From: Pseudocercospora fijiensis CIRAD86
Taxonomy: Eukaryota > Ascomycota > Dothideomycetes > Mycosphaerellales > Mycosphaerellaceae
Length of the DNA: 64,000 nucleotides
Assembly: GCF_000340215.1 (NCBI RefSeq)
Contig: NW_006921537.1
Coordinates: forward strand, 4,893,461 to 4,957,460
Direction: 5' to 3'
A program made the translations under genes and the position numbers. The stretch's first letter is position 1; each line of letters begins with the position of its first letter. Positions 25,501-37,000 of the stretch are shown in pieces. The notes below the pieces were generated by a model that was not told the DNA's origin, did no database searches, and saw only the letters and a program-made list of their open reading frames with translations.

Positions 25501-26995
25501 TTATAAGTAGGCGAACGACTCGATCTAGTAAGAGTAACTAGTCGATCGATAACAAAGGTCATTTGAAGTTTAAGGGCAGATACTATATCCCCGCTAAACA
25601 TTCGATCCGACAAGAACTTCTTAAGCGATACTATAATAGTAAGCTTGCCGGTTACTATAGTATAGAGAGGTCGCACGAGTTACTATCGCGCATATACTAC
25701 TAGCTAAATAGTAAGCGGGACATAAAGGACTACGTAAATACGTATACCGTATATTAACGAGTTAAAGCACTAAAGCACTTACTATTTAGCGAGTTGTCTT
25801 TACTCCCTGTTCTAAAGAAGCTATTTGCTAAGCTTATAATGGATTTTATTACAGGCCTCCCGCCTACTAAGCGTAGGGGAAGCAAGGATATATATAATGC
25901 TATCCTAGTTGTCGTAGACCGGTTTACTAAGGGCGCTCGTTACATTCCTGCCCGAAAGGATTAGACGGCTATTAACCTAGCTAAGTCGCTATAGGACAAC
26001 ATCTTCTGTAGCTATTAGGGGACCCCTAAGGGGATAGTCTCCGATCGAGGCTCGACATTTATATCTTACTATTAGAGTAAGATTTGCCTGCAGCTAAGAC
26101 CTAAGCATCGCCTATCTATAGTATTCTATCCGCAAATAGATAGTTAGACCGAAAGGCAGAATGCTACGCTGTAGCAGTACCTGCGTAGCTACATTAATAA
26201 GAACCCTAACGACTAGGTCAACCTCCTATAACTAGCTGAATTCGTATATAATAATAGTGTCTACTTATCTACTAAGGTCTCCCCTTATTTTGCTACAACA
26301 GGCTAGAACGCTGCCTTACTACAAGATCTATTTACCTCGCTCGAGGCCGAGCGTAAGGAAAGGGAAGCGTATTAAGTACTAACCCCTAAAATACTAGCGG
26401 CTATTAAGAGGGTTTAGAAGATGCGAGAAATTCACGCTAAGATACCTAACAAACTAGCAAAGGCCTAGGCCTATTAGAAGGCCTACTACGATAAATACTA
26501 CACGCTAATAACCTTTAGGCAAGGTAACATAGTTATACTTAGTATAAAGAACCTCCGCATCCGCAAACACCTATTACCTAATAGCAAAACACGCCCTAAA
26601 CTAGCACTAAGGTATATTAGCCTATTCCGCATTCGGGAAGTTAAGGGCTCTTCCGTATAGGCCTATTAGTTATAGCTCCTACTATACTACACTATCTATA
26701 ACACCTTCTACATCTCCCTCCTTAAACTATACTACTACCGCGGAGACTCTAATAAAGAAGCCCCTACTAAACATAAAGAGATACTAGCTAACAATAAAGA
26801 GCTGTAGTCTGTAGAACGTATCCTATAGCACCGGACTAGGAAAGGCAAGAAGGAGTACCTATTAAGATAGCAAGGCTATTTACCTAAATAGGACTCGTAG
26901 GAAGCTAAAGCCTCTTTTAAAGATATAACTAAGTTGTTAGATAAGTATTAGACTAGTGTGAAGAATAAGAAGAAGGCTAAGGGCCTATAATGCCG
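22593..26995 (+). pseudogene. element A gag C-terminus and pol pseudogene
   Basis: This continues A after B. A CCHC-type zinc knuckle lies at about 22,941-22,990 (KCFNYNSTSYLLG-CDK; one Cys and the His read as Tyr, both RIP-type changes). Protease ILD-G type is at about 23,200-23,500. RT is at about 23,740-24,480: the open stretch 23,751-24,125 holds SLRLYINYRRLNAITIKDRY and the catalytic box reads YLDN instead of YLDD. RNase H is at about 24,700-24,960, integrase zinc-binding and core at about 25,560-26,420 with SDRGSTF. The chromodomain is at about 26,810-26,950 (ERIL-HRTRKGKKEYL). It ends near 26,990. It is full of TAG/TAA and not functional. Confidence 0.85.
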
Positions 26996-28206
26996 CCTAG
27001 GGACAATGCTACCCCTAGGGTACTATTAGCTAACTAATTAGAGGCCGGCAAACTAGGACAATAAGACTACACTAAACGCGCTATAACGCGTTAATTAACC
27101 GCCTGCTCTTTTAAGGGATCTACTTCTTTACTAGCGCTACCTATAAGACCCTTCTCTTAACGCCCCCTCTTATTCCTTTATTCTATTAAGGCCTAAGGCC
27201 TAGGCGATCGGCGGGGATAGCGCGCGCATACGAATAACGGTAATAAAGGTAATGTTGTCGCGCTACGAGCTAGTAGTATACTAGCGGCCGGCGCGGCTAT
27301 GTTAGTAACGGTGTTATAGAGTATATTATTAGTCGAAGAAGGAAGTCGAAAGTAAGGTAAAGTTAGCGCTAAGACGACTAGCGCCGCTATTATTAATATT
27401 ACTTGCTATTGTCGCTACGCCTATAGATATAACCTTACCTATACTACGAGCCGGAGCGCACCCTACCGGCTAAGTTAAAAGAATAGCTATATTAAAGGTT
27501 TAATTAAAACTTTAATTAAAACTTTAAGCCGCTTAAAAGATTAAGCGACTAATAGACTAACTAACTAAGGGCAAAACTATAGAGCTAAGCTAGCTAGGGT
27601 CGATCTTGCGGATAATAGGTTACTCCTCGATCTATCTAACCCTTTAAGCGAGGCGAACCTTAACTACTACACTTATAACAGCCTTTACCTATAGAAACTA
27701 GACGAGCTATGTTTTTTCTGAAAAGATAAGATAAGATTAACAATTGAAGGCTGCTAAACCTAACTAATTAGGGCTAGCGAAACTACGAACAATAAGAACA
27801 ATAACCCTCGGAAGCAGATGAACCCTCGGAAGCGGACATTACTAGGTCTTTTAAGAGTAGACGCAAAGAACTCGGTACGACATTACTTAGAACGGAGGCA
27901 GGGCTGCAATACCTCGTACGTCTACCTATTATAGTAGGGAAGACGCGCTCGTATTGTAATTAGTCGAAGGCCCTTAATTCTTATAGATACATATTACTTT
28001 ATAGGTTGTTATATATAGGAATAGCGCAGTTAGAGTTAGACATTGTATTAGAAGGTAAGGTTTGACATAGTTACATAATTAGGTAGTTAAGTGTTTAATT
28101 TAGCGCGGGCTAAGTAGCTTATTAGATTTGCTAAGTTAGTAGTAATAGAGGTCGAGATTAGAATATAGATAGGCTACGAGGGCGCGGCCTTTAGAAGGGA
28201 AGCGTA
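26996..28206 (+). other. element A 3' untranslated region with purine tract
   Basis: About 1.2 kb without coding pattern, shared with C, D and E. It contains a direct repeat of aaaactttaatt near 27,505 and ends in agaagggaagcg before the LTR. Confidence 0.7.
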
Positions 28207-28403
28207 TATTAGGGCTAAGGAGGCTATACGTAATTAGTATATAACTAGGCTAAGTAAAGCTAGGGTCTTAATGCCTTAGGTAGGGCTTGGCGCTTAGCGT
28301 TAGGCTAACTCTCCTACCTTCCTCCCTCTCCTTCTAGATCTCTATCGAATACTATACTAATTTACTACTACCCTATCTACCTGCTAACATAACCCTTCTT
28401 ATA
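28207..28403 (+). repeat. element A 3' LTR (197 bp)
   Basis: Starts TATTAGGGC (the TG of the 5' copy is TA here) and ends TTCTTATA, followed by ctaat. Confidence 0.9.
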
Positions 28404-28876
28404 CTAATAGACTATAATTACTTAATGTTTCTTTCTAATATAGTTATACTATAATCTAAGTCTAGATTCTAATAGAATTAAAAGTAATTTATATAAAGAA
28501 AACCCTTTAATACCCTTTACTCCTACTACTATATATAATACTACTATACCTAGATAGCTAAGACTAGGCTATTTACCCTAGTCTAAGTCTATCTCTCTAT
28601 CGGCTATCTCCTCCGAGTCCTTACTACCTTCTTTACTACTATCTATCTCGATGCTATTTCTAGTACTAAGAATCTCTTCTATAGTACCACAGCTTAGAGA
28701 TTTAATCTCCTCCTTTAAGGCCGTACTTAAATAGGCCTCTATAAGAATCTTTTCCTCCTTTTTATACTCTAAATTAAAGAAGTTAAGTCTACTAAGAAAG
28801 TAGATATCGTCGTCGATATCTATATAGAGATAGGTATCTCTAGCCGACTCGATACTAGTACTAATAGTAGTATAGT

Positions 28877-29039
28877 TGTTAGAGTCTAGAGGTGTAGGCT
28901 GAGGCTTGGCGCTAAGACTTACGTAACTTCTAGCCTATAAGTGCGCCCGAGATCTATACTTATTAAGTATAGATACTTCCGATCTTTTATCGTAGCGTAA
29001 GACGCTAGTAAACGGGCGCACTAGTGTAGCGGTCTAATA
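28877..29039 (+). repeat. TRIM 5' LTR (163 bp)
   Basis: Pairs with 29,433-29,595. It differs mainly by CG-to-TA-type changes, e.g. aagtatagat against aagcgcggat. Confidence 0.88.
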
Positions 29040-29089
29040 TAGTATCCGCGCTTAACGGTCTATAGGTTTAACGGTTGCGCGTTCGATTC
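29022..29089 (+). promoter_or_regulatory. tRNA-like A-box/B-box pair at the TRIM 5' LTR/internal junction
   Basis: tagtgtagcgg (29,022-29,032) fits the RNA polymerase III A-box consensus TRGYNNARNGG, and gttcgattc (29,081-29,089) fits the B box GWTCRANNC. They are 59 bp apart, within the tRNA-gene range. The unmutated A box in the 3' LTR is tagtgcagcgg. Either a tRNA-derived sequence is built into the element or this is a chance match. Confidence 0.4.
29040..29055 (+). promoter_or_regulatory. putative self-priming site of the TRIM
   Basis: The 15 nt agtatccgcgcttaa (29,041-29,055), immediately after the 5' LTR, are the exact reverse complement of ttaagcgcggatact in the 3' LTR (29,519-29,533). 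The matching 5' LTR site (28,963-28,977) is damaged by RIP. The layout is the same as in Gypsy A and C, with an unrelated sequence. Confidence 0.6.
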
Positions 29090-29432
29090 TCGGCGAGTCG
29101 GCGTACGCTTATTAGCCGACTAGGCTAATCCTCGGTAGACGCGGCTTCGGAGGCGCCTAATTGCTTTAGGCGCGCGACTCTGCTATAGGCGCACCTGCCT
29201 TAGAGGGGTTAACTTATAGGCAGTTGAAAAAAACGTCGCTATACCGTCGTATATAAGTTTAGATTGCGATAGTTGTTTAATTAGCTACCTCGAGTGTAGG
29301 GTATGCTACGGCGTTGCCTAGCTGCATGTTCGGGTACGGGGTATGCTAAGAAGACGTTGCCCGGCTACATATAAGGGTGCGGGGTATAACGTTATAGGCT
29401 GCGGGGGCTGTAGCTAAGAAGAGGGAAGCGTG

Positions 29433-29595
29433 TGTCAGAGTCTAGAGGTGTAGGCTGAGGCTTGGCGCCAAGACTTACGTGACTTCTAGCCTATAAGTGC
29501 GCCCGAGATCTGTGCTTATTAAGCGCGGATACTTCCGATCTTTTGTCGCGGCGTAAGACGCTAGTAAACGGGCGCACTAGTGCAGCGGTCTAATA
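29433..29595 (+). repeat. TRIM 3' LTR (163 bp)
   Basis: Starts TGTCAGAGTCTAG directly after the purine tract (gagggaagcgtg) and ends TCTAATA before atagt. Confidence 0.88.
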
Positions 29596-30394
29596 ATAGT
29601 TCTTAGGGGATACTATACTACTATCTAGAAATAGTCGAATAAAAGCTATAATATCTATTAGTATAGAGATATTACTAGATCTTAAGGCTAGTATATAATA
29701 CTTACTATAGTCTTAAAAGTATAGCGAGTATCTTAGAATATAAAGCGTAAGGTATTTAATTCTAGAAACGATATCGTTATTGTTTAAAGAGTCGATATAA
29801 GCTCGAATATCTAGCCGAGAATTAAACTCGTCTAAATTATCGATAGAGAGTATAAAAGCTAAAAACTATTAGTATAATACGTTAGGTTAGTATATTAGGG
29901 TATAATACCTTTAATCCTCTTATATTCCTTAATATCGTACTGCTTAATACGCTTAATAAAGTAGGTAATCCGAAGTCAATTTAGATATTCGACGATTTCT
30001 TTATTTCCTTTAGCTCTATTACTTAGCAAGCTATTAATAACAGCCCTAATAGTTTTGTCTATGCGGCTAGACGCTACTGTAGAACTCTTGTTAATAAACT
30101 TATTAATAAAAGTAATAGAGGTTAAGGTATCGTCGAAGGTATACATTCTAATAATAATAAAATTAGTATGTTACTAAGTAAGTAGTTTTTTTTATATTAG
30201 TAGACTTGCTTCGTATTATAGTAGTAGTCTACTATTGAATAGACTTCTTGTGAGAGTGTGGCGTAGTAGAGAGTAGCGTAGTTGGTTATAGTCTCGTATA
30301 CTAAAGTAGTATAGAAAGAAGAAAAATCTCTAGTAGAAAGGAAGGACGAAGTGTGTGTGTTACTCTCTCCTTTTCGATTAAGGTTTATGTACAA

Positions 30395-30956
30395 TGGTGT
30401 AACTGTGTTTAGTTAATAAATTATAATAATATATTTAAATAAATTTATTTATTTATAATAGTATCTTAGAATAATAGAATAATATATTATTTTAGAATAA
30501 ATATATTATATTATAATATTATTCTAATATACTATTCTGAATAAATAAATGAATATTAACATACTATTATATTATTATTACTATATATAGTTATAATATT
30601 GTATATAAACCTTAATTCAAGTAGAGAGAGAGCAATATATATACTCGCCTTCGCTCCCCCTAAGTTTGATTTCTTTCTCTATAGTTCTCTAGTATACTAG
30701 ACTACTATCTACTATACAATCTACTATATACTCTACTATATACGTACCTCTTATATACTACTAATATTAAAAAAAAGCTATTATTTATTATTCTATTAGT
30801 CTTTATATATATAATATCTTATAGCTAGAACAATTATAAATCTTACTTAAACTATTAAACATAGCTCCTAAATTTAATTTTAATACCCTAGACGCTAAAT
30901 TACCGGCACTTAAACACGCGCCGCCTCCTATTAGGGAACGGCTTTTTACTTATATA
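30395..30956. other. AT-rich interior of the hAT-like element
   Basis: Runs of at/aata/attata with no coding frame. It ends at the tatta duplication (30,957-30,961) next to element D. Confidence 0.6.
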
Positions 30957-30961
30957 TATTA

Positions 30962-31158
30962 TATAAGAAGGGTATGTTAGCAGGTAGATAGGGTAGTAGT
31001 AGGTACGAGTAGTATTCGATAAGGAGCTAGGAGGAGAGGGAGGAAGGTAGGCAAGTTAGCCTATTGCTAAGCGCCAAGCCCTGCCTAAGGCATTAAGACC
31101 CTAGCTTTACTCGAGCCTAGTTATATACTAATTACGTATAACCTCTTTAGTCCTAATA
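30962..31158 (-). repeat. element D 3' LTR (197 bp)
   Basis: Plus-strand reading TATAAGAAGGG...TCCTAATA. It is the complement of the family LTR and is bordered on the right by the complemented purine tract (cgcttcccttct). Confidence 0.85.
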
Positions 31159-32454
31159 CACGCTTCCCTTCTAAAGGCTACGCCCTCGTAGCCGGTCTTT
31201 ATTCCAATCTCAACCTCTATTGCTACTAACTTAGCAGGTCTAATAAGCCGCTTAGTCCGCGCTAAATTAAACGCGTAACTACCGATTATGTAACTAGGTT
31301 AAACCTTACTTCTAATACAATACAATGCTTAACTCTAACTACGCTATCCTTATATATAATAAAGTAATATATAACTAAAAGAATTAAGGACTATCGACTA
31401 ATTATAATACGAGCGCGTCTTCCCTACTATAATAGGTAGGCGTACGAGGTATTGCAGTACTGCCTCCGTTCTAAGTAATATCGTTCCGAGTTCTTTGCGT
31501 CTACTCTAAAAGACCTAGCAATGTTCGTTTCGAGGGCTTATTTGCGTTGTTTCCGAGGGCTATTTACTATCGTAGCCCTACTAGCCCTAATTAGTTAGGT
31601 TTAGCAGCCTTTAATTATTAATTAATCTTATCTTTTTAAAAACATAGTTCGTCTAGTTTCTATAGGTAAAGGCTATTATAAGTGTAGTAGTTAAGGTTCG
31701 CTTCGCTTAAAGGGTCGGAAAGATCGAGGAGTAACCTATTGTCTATAAGATCGACCCTAGCTAGCTTAGCTCTATATTTTTGCCCTTAGTTAGTTAGTCT
31801 ATTAAGCTACTCTATCCTTTAAGCCTTAATAATTTAACTTAGCCTTAGAGTTTTAATTAAACCTTTAATATAGCTATTCTTTTAGCTTAATTAGTATAGT
31901 GCGCTTCTATCCCTAGGCCGTAGTATAGGTAAGGTTATCTTAGCAGGTATAGCGACAATAGTAAGTAATATTAACAATAGCGGCGCTAGCCGCCTTAGCG
32001 CGAACTTTACCTTGCTTTTAATTTCCTTCTTCGACTAGTAACGCTTTAACTAGCAATATACTCCGCAATACCGTTACTAATATAGCCGCGCTAGCCGCGC
32101 CGTCCTTTAGCACAAGCGGACGCCGTCGTTATTATTATTATTACTATTTACGCGCGCGCTATCCCCGCCGACCGCCTAGGCCTTAGGGTCTCGATAGAAT
32201 AAAGGAATAAAAGAGGGACCCGAATACTAAGGGAAGGGCCTTATTACGTTAGCGAAGTAGTAAAATCCTTAAAAGAGCAGGCGGTTAGTTAATACGTTAT
32301 AGCGCGCTTGTTAACACTCGGTGCGCGTTTACTATAGTAGTATAGTCTTATTATCCTTTATTACTAACAATTGCTTGCCTCTAATTAGTTAGCTAATAGC
32401 ACCCTAGGGGTAGTATTAATCCTAGGCCTTTCTAGTAACATTATAGGCCCTTAG

Positions 32455-33569
32455 CCTTCTTCTTATTCTTTACACTAGTCTAATACTTATCTAGCAACTT
32501 AGTTATATCCTTAAACGAGTCTTTAGCCTCCTACGAGTCCTATTTAGGTAAATAGCCTTGCTATCTTAGCAGATACTCCTTCTTGCCTTGCCTAGTCCGA
32601 TACTTTAGTATACGCTCTATAGACTATAGCTCTTTACTATTAGCTAAGACTTCTTCTAACTTAGTAGGCGCTTTATTGCCTTCGCGCTAGTAGTATAGTT
32701 TAAGGAGGGAAATATAGAAGGTGTTATAGATAGTATAATAAGGTAGGAGCTATAACTAGTAGGCCTAGCTATTGCCCTTCGGTTCTCGGATGCGGAATAG
32801 GCTAATAAACCGTAGTGCTAGTTTAGGGCGTATTTTGCTATTAGGCGACGGGTGTTTGCGGATACGGAGGTTCTTAGTGCTTAATATAACTATATCGCCT
32901 TGTTTAAAGGTTATTAGCGTATAGTGTTTGTTATAGTAGGCCTTCTAATAGGCCTAGGCCTTTGCTAGTTTATTAGCTATCTTAGCGTGAATTTCTCGCA
33001 TCTTTTAAACCCTCTTAATAGCCGCTAGTGTTTTAGGGGCTTAACGTTTAGGGGCTTAACGCGCTTCCCTTTCCTTACGCTCGGCCTCGAGCGATAGGGG
33101 GTCTTATAGCATAGCAGCGTTCTAGCCTATTATAGCTATATAAGGTAAGACCTTAGTTTATACATGCATACTGTTATTGTATACGAATTCGGCCGGTTAT
33201 AGGAGGTCGACCTATCTATTAGAGTCCTTATTAATATAGCTTCGTAAGTATTGCTATAGCGTAGCATTCTGCCTCTCGGTCTAGCTATCTGTTTATAGAT
33301 AGAACGCTATAGACAGGCGATGCTTAAGTCTTAGCTATAGGTATATCTTACTCTAATAATAAGATATAAATATCGAGCCTCTATCGGAGACTATCCCTTT
33401 AGGGGTTCCCTAATAGCTATAGAAGATATTATTCTATAGCGCTTCTGCTATATTAATAGTAGTCTAGTCTTTCCGCGCTAGGATATATCGAGCGCCTTTA
33501 GTAAATCGATCTACTATAACAAGGATAGCATTATATACGTCCTTGCTGCCCCTACGCTTAGTAGGCGGA
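32455..33569 (-). pseudogene. element D pol, C-terminal part (integrase end, chromodomain)
   Basis: On the minus strand the chromodomain is at about 32,490-32,640 and the integrase tail and core fragment at about 32,960-33,569, ending exactly at the C insertion. Many TAG/TAA codons (ctatt, ttag on the plus strand). The 31,159-32,454 part is the family 3' UTR. Confidence 0.7.
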
Positions 33570-33766
33570 TGTTAGAGCTAAAGAGGCTATACGTAATTAG
33601 TATGTAATTAGGCCGAGTGAAGTTAGGGTCTCAATGCCTTAGGTAGGGCTTAGCGCTTAGCGTTAGGCTAACTAGCCTACCTTCCTCCCTCTCCTCTTAG
33701 ATCTCTATCGAATACTATACTAATTCACTACTACCCTATCTACCTGCTAATATAACCCTTCTTATA
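33570..33766 (+). repeat. element C 5' LTR (197 bp)
   Basis: TGTTAGAGC to TTCTTATA. It contains atcgaatactata at 33,707-33,719, complementary to 33,765-33,777. Confidence 0.92.
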
Positions 33767-34009
33767 TAGTATTCGATCCACCCTTTAAGGGCAGCAGCTA
33801 GATAGTCCTTATTTCAAGCTTTTAGCGGTATAGCTACGAATAAGACTAATCTAACTATATTGCGCCCGAAGAACGGGACCTATACGTACTATTCTATTAA
33901 AACAACCGTACTAATTATCAAGCAAGGCCTTCTATACGGCCTATTATACTAAGTTAATCGCACTAAACCGACATCTACTAATTCCGCTACATCCGTATCT
34001 TAGGGGCCT

Positions 34010-37000
34010 ATAATACATTATCGGTATTACCCCTTATTATAATAGCCGGTTTATTACGAAACAACAACCGCGGCGCCGCTAGTAGCGCTAGCAATAATAA
34101 CGCTAGTAGCACAGTGCCTACTAAAGCGCCTACTAAAGTGCCTATTAAAGAGCCTACTAGAGGGCCTACTAAAGAAGAACCTGTAATTCTAGGTAATAAT
34201 CTAGAATTGCCTATTAACGACATTCTTAACAATATTATTAATCGACGATATAGCTAGCTAGCCTTTGGCCCTTAGCTAGTAGCGAGACTTTAAGAAGCTA
34301 CTCGGAACAGGCTTACTGCCTTACGACAAGAACAATAGCTAAAGGATAATCTCCTCGAGATTCGACGCTTATAGGAAGCCCTAACAACTACTACTAAACT
34401 AGGACTAGTAGCAGTACCCTCTATGTAAAAGAAGGATACTAAACTCAAGGATTGCACTATATTCGATAGCTCTAGTCGGAAGCAATACAACGACTATATT
34501 CGCGACTATAAGCTTAACTAGCGCAACGCACTAAGAGCGCTACTAGATAACTATTCCTTAGTCGTATACGCTATATAGTACATCAATAGCGACCTAAAAC
34601 GCACTTAGGATAATCACTTCGACTCCCTTAGTAACTAGACTACTATTTAGTAGAAAACCTATAAGACTATTATACTAGACACCCTTAGGAACCCTATACT
34701 AAGGCAATAACACGCTTAGGACTAGTACCTTCGAGCTAAACAAAAGACTAATCAATCGGCTCGCTTATTTAAAGCCTATTTAAAGACCCTCGAAGATAAC
34801 CTTCCGGCTAAAACGATTCTATATAGATCTCCGAAATATGCCCTAAATTAAGGTAGGAGCTTATCCTTGAATTGGACCGCCGCCGTGTGTTCGAATAGGC
34901 TAATCTTATACGAATTCAATTTATAATTAAAGTAGAAACTATAGAGCGTATAGTGCAGCTATAGCAACGGTTAGAATCTAAGATACGACTATCTACCTAC
35001 CGTAGCCGAGGAGGCAACAATCAAGGTTCGTATTAGAATAATACTAATGCTAACAATAGAGGTAGCAACAATAATAACCGTAGAAGGGGCCGTAGCCGAC
35101 GGCTATATAGAGGAGGCCGCGATAGAGGTCGTAGAAGGGGCTTGTATCCCTATAGTACTAACCGCTCTGCTAACAATAACAGCTATAGCAACCTCCTAAC
35201 CGGATTGAAATGCTTCAACTGTAACAGCGCTAGCTATCTACTAGGCTAATGCGATAAACCTAGGGATTAGGCCCGAGTCGACCGTACTACCGCTAAGTAC
35301 CGAAAAACCCTTTTAGTAGCTAACGCTACCCCTATAGGCTAACCTTCTAATTAGTCGAAAAAAGAATAAGCGCCGCACTAACTGTTAGCCTTGTATAGCG
35401 TAAGACTATCGACATTGTGCTAGCTATTATACGTACCTATCTCGTAGGGGATATATATAGGAACAATTATAAAACCTAGGTTACGCTAGACCTAGGAAAT
35501 AGAGTTAGTACCCTTATCAAGCATCGCCTAGCTAAGTAATTAGACCTTCGACAATTGCCTAGGACTAACCTACTAACCCTTACTTGGTTTAATAACGCTC
35601 GGTACTTAACCTATAGGGCCTACTATGTTTATATAGCCCTAAAGGACGACCTCGGCAATAAGCGCCTACTAAACTTTACTGCCTACGTAGTAGATATAGA
35701 CAGTCTCCTATCCGATATTATTATTAGTAACCCTGTTCTTAAATACTACGCTATAGTTATAGACTTAGGCATCTAGAAGTAGCGATTTAGAATTGCTAGG
35801 AAAGAGGATATTAAACATATCGACGTTAGCGAGTGCCTTAACGATATTAGGGTCCTATTTATTAGCAACCTAACTCTAGCTAATCCGACTGCCGACCTGC
35901 TCGGTAGTAATAACGATAAACCTATGCCTCCTAATAGTATAGACCCTAACTAGCTCGCTCGTATACCCTAGACTATTAGGGAGACCTATATCGAGGTATT
36001 TAAACACTACCTAGTATCGACATTGCCTATATTCAAAGAGACGGATTATAAGATTGACATTATAGAGGGCAAAGAGGTCCCTTTTAGGCCCCTCTACAAC
36101 CTTAGCGAACGAGAGCTTACTGTCTTACGTAAGTACTTAGAAGAAAACCTAGCTAATAGCCGGATACGGTATAGTAACAGCCCTGCTAGTGCACCTATCC
36201 TGTTTGTTCTAAAGAAGGATAGTAGCCTACGCCTCTATGTCGATTATCGTAGGCTTAATGCTATTACTATTAAGGATCGCTATCTACTTCCGCTTATTAA
36301 TAAGACCCTCGATCGCCTTTCTAGTGCCTACTACTATACTATATTAGACATTAAGGACGCCTATTACCGCATCTATATTCGCAAGGGCGACGAATAGAAG
36401 ACGGCCTTCCGCACTCGTTATAGCTATTTTAAGTACTTAGTTATGCTATTTGGGCTAGCTAATGCCCCCGTAACATTCTAGTCCTATATTAACCGGGCCC
36501 TATTAGGCCTATTAAACTACCTCTATATAGTTTACCTAGACGATATCCTAGTCTATATACACTTACCTAACATTGCGGAGCACTAAGCTATAGTCCGTAA
36601 GGTACTCGATTGTTTAAGAGTATATAGACTGTATTGCAAGCCTTCTAAATACACCTTTGCTACTAAAGAGGTGTCCTTCCTTAGCTTCCTCGTATCAACT
36701 AAGGGTGTTAAGGCTAATCCTAACCGGATTAAGACTATTACTAAGTAGCTAACGCCTACTAGTATTAAGGAGCTTCAATTATTCCTAGGTTTTGCTAACT
36801 TCTATCGTCGCTTTATTAAGAGCTATTTACGATACGTAATGCCCCTAACTAAGCTTACTAAAACCAAGGCTAACCCAACTAGAGAGTTTAGATAGACTAA
36901 TAAGGCTTAAGCCGCTTTTAACGGTTTGAAGCAACGCTTTACTAAAGTCCCCTTATTGCACTATTTCGTACTAAGCAAACAGATCCGAATTGAGACTAAC

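Larger units (their letters stand above)
8017..28403 (+). mobile_element. Gypsy element A (chromodomain lineage), interrupted by B
   Basis: LTRs of 197 bp at both ends (5' copy starts TGTTAGG) flanked by ctaat (8,012-8,016 and 28,404-28,408). The unit without B is about 7.13 kb. Internal order is gag, zinc knuckle, protease, reverse transcriptase, RNase H, integrase, chromodomain, long 3' UTR, purine tract agaagggaagcg, LTR. Element B sits in gag at 9,334-22,587. The reading frame is destroyed by TAG/TAA, so the copy is dead. It is the same family as C, D and E. Confidence 0.9.
28877..29595 (+). mobile_element. TRIM-like miniature LTR element (719 bp)
   Basis: Two 163-bp LTRs (28,877-29,039 and 29,433-29,595) start TGTTAGAG / TGTCAGAG and end TCTAATA. 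They are flanked by perfect 5-bp duplications atagt (28,872-28,876 and 29,596-29,600). A purine tract agaagagggaagcg precedes the 3' LTR, the same type as in Gypsy A/C/E. The 393-bp interior has no coding frame. It must have been moved by another element's enzymes, plausibly the chromodomain Gypsy family, given the shared purine tract and priming layout (inference). The 5' LTR is more RIP-mutated than the 3' LTR. Confidence 0.85.
28560..30150 (-). pseudogene. possible coding remnant of the hAT-like base element
   Basis: This belongs to the hAT-like base element, since the flanking LTR elements are excluded by their TSDs. On the minus strand an open stretch starts MYTFDDTLTSITFI at about 30,140 and runs about 60 codons. 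Another, left of the TRIM (about 28,870-28,560), reads YIDIDDDIYFLSRLNFFNLE and has an acidic, lysine-rich end. Frame continuity between them is broken. I do not recognise the product; it would be the element's own protein if it had one. Confidence 0.35.

Noticed and set aside
28877..29595. Two 163-bp repeats read as a CRISPR array or tandem tRNA genes
   Set aside because: Only two copies, flanked by a target duplication with a purine tract; this is an LTR element in a eukaryotic genome.
30197..30394. 65-codon minus-strand frame rich in Tyr, Ser and Thr
   Set aside because: AT-rich sequence with no domain; it is probably a chance frame in the hAT interior.
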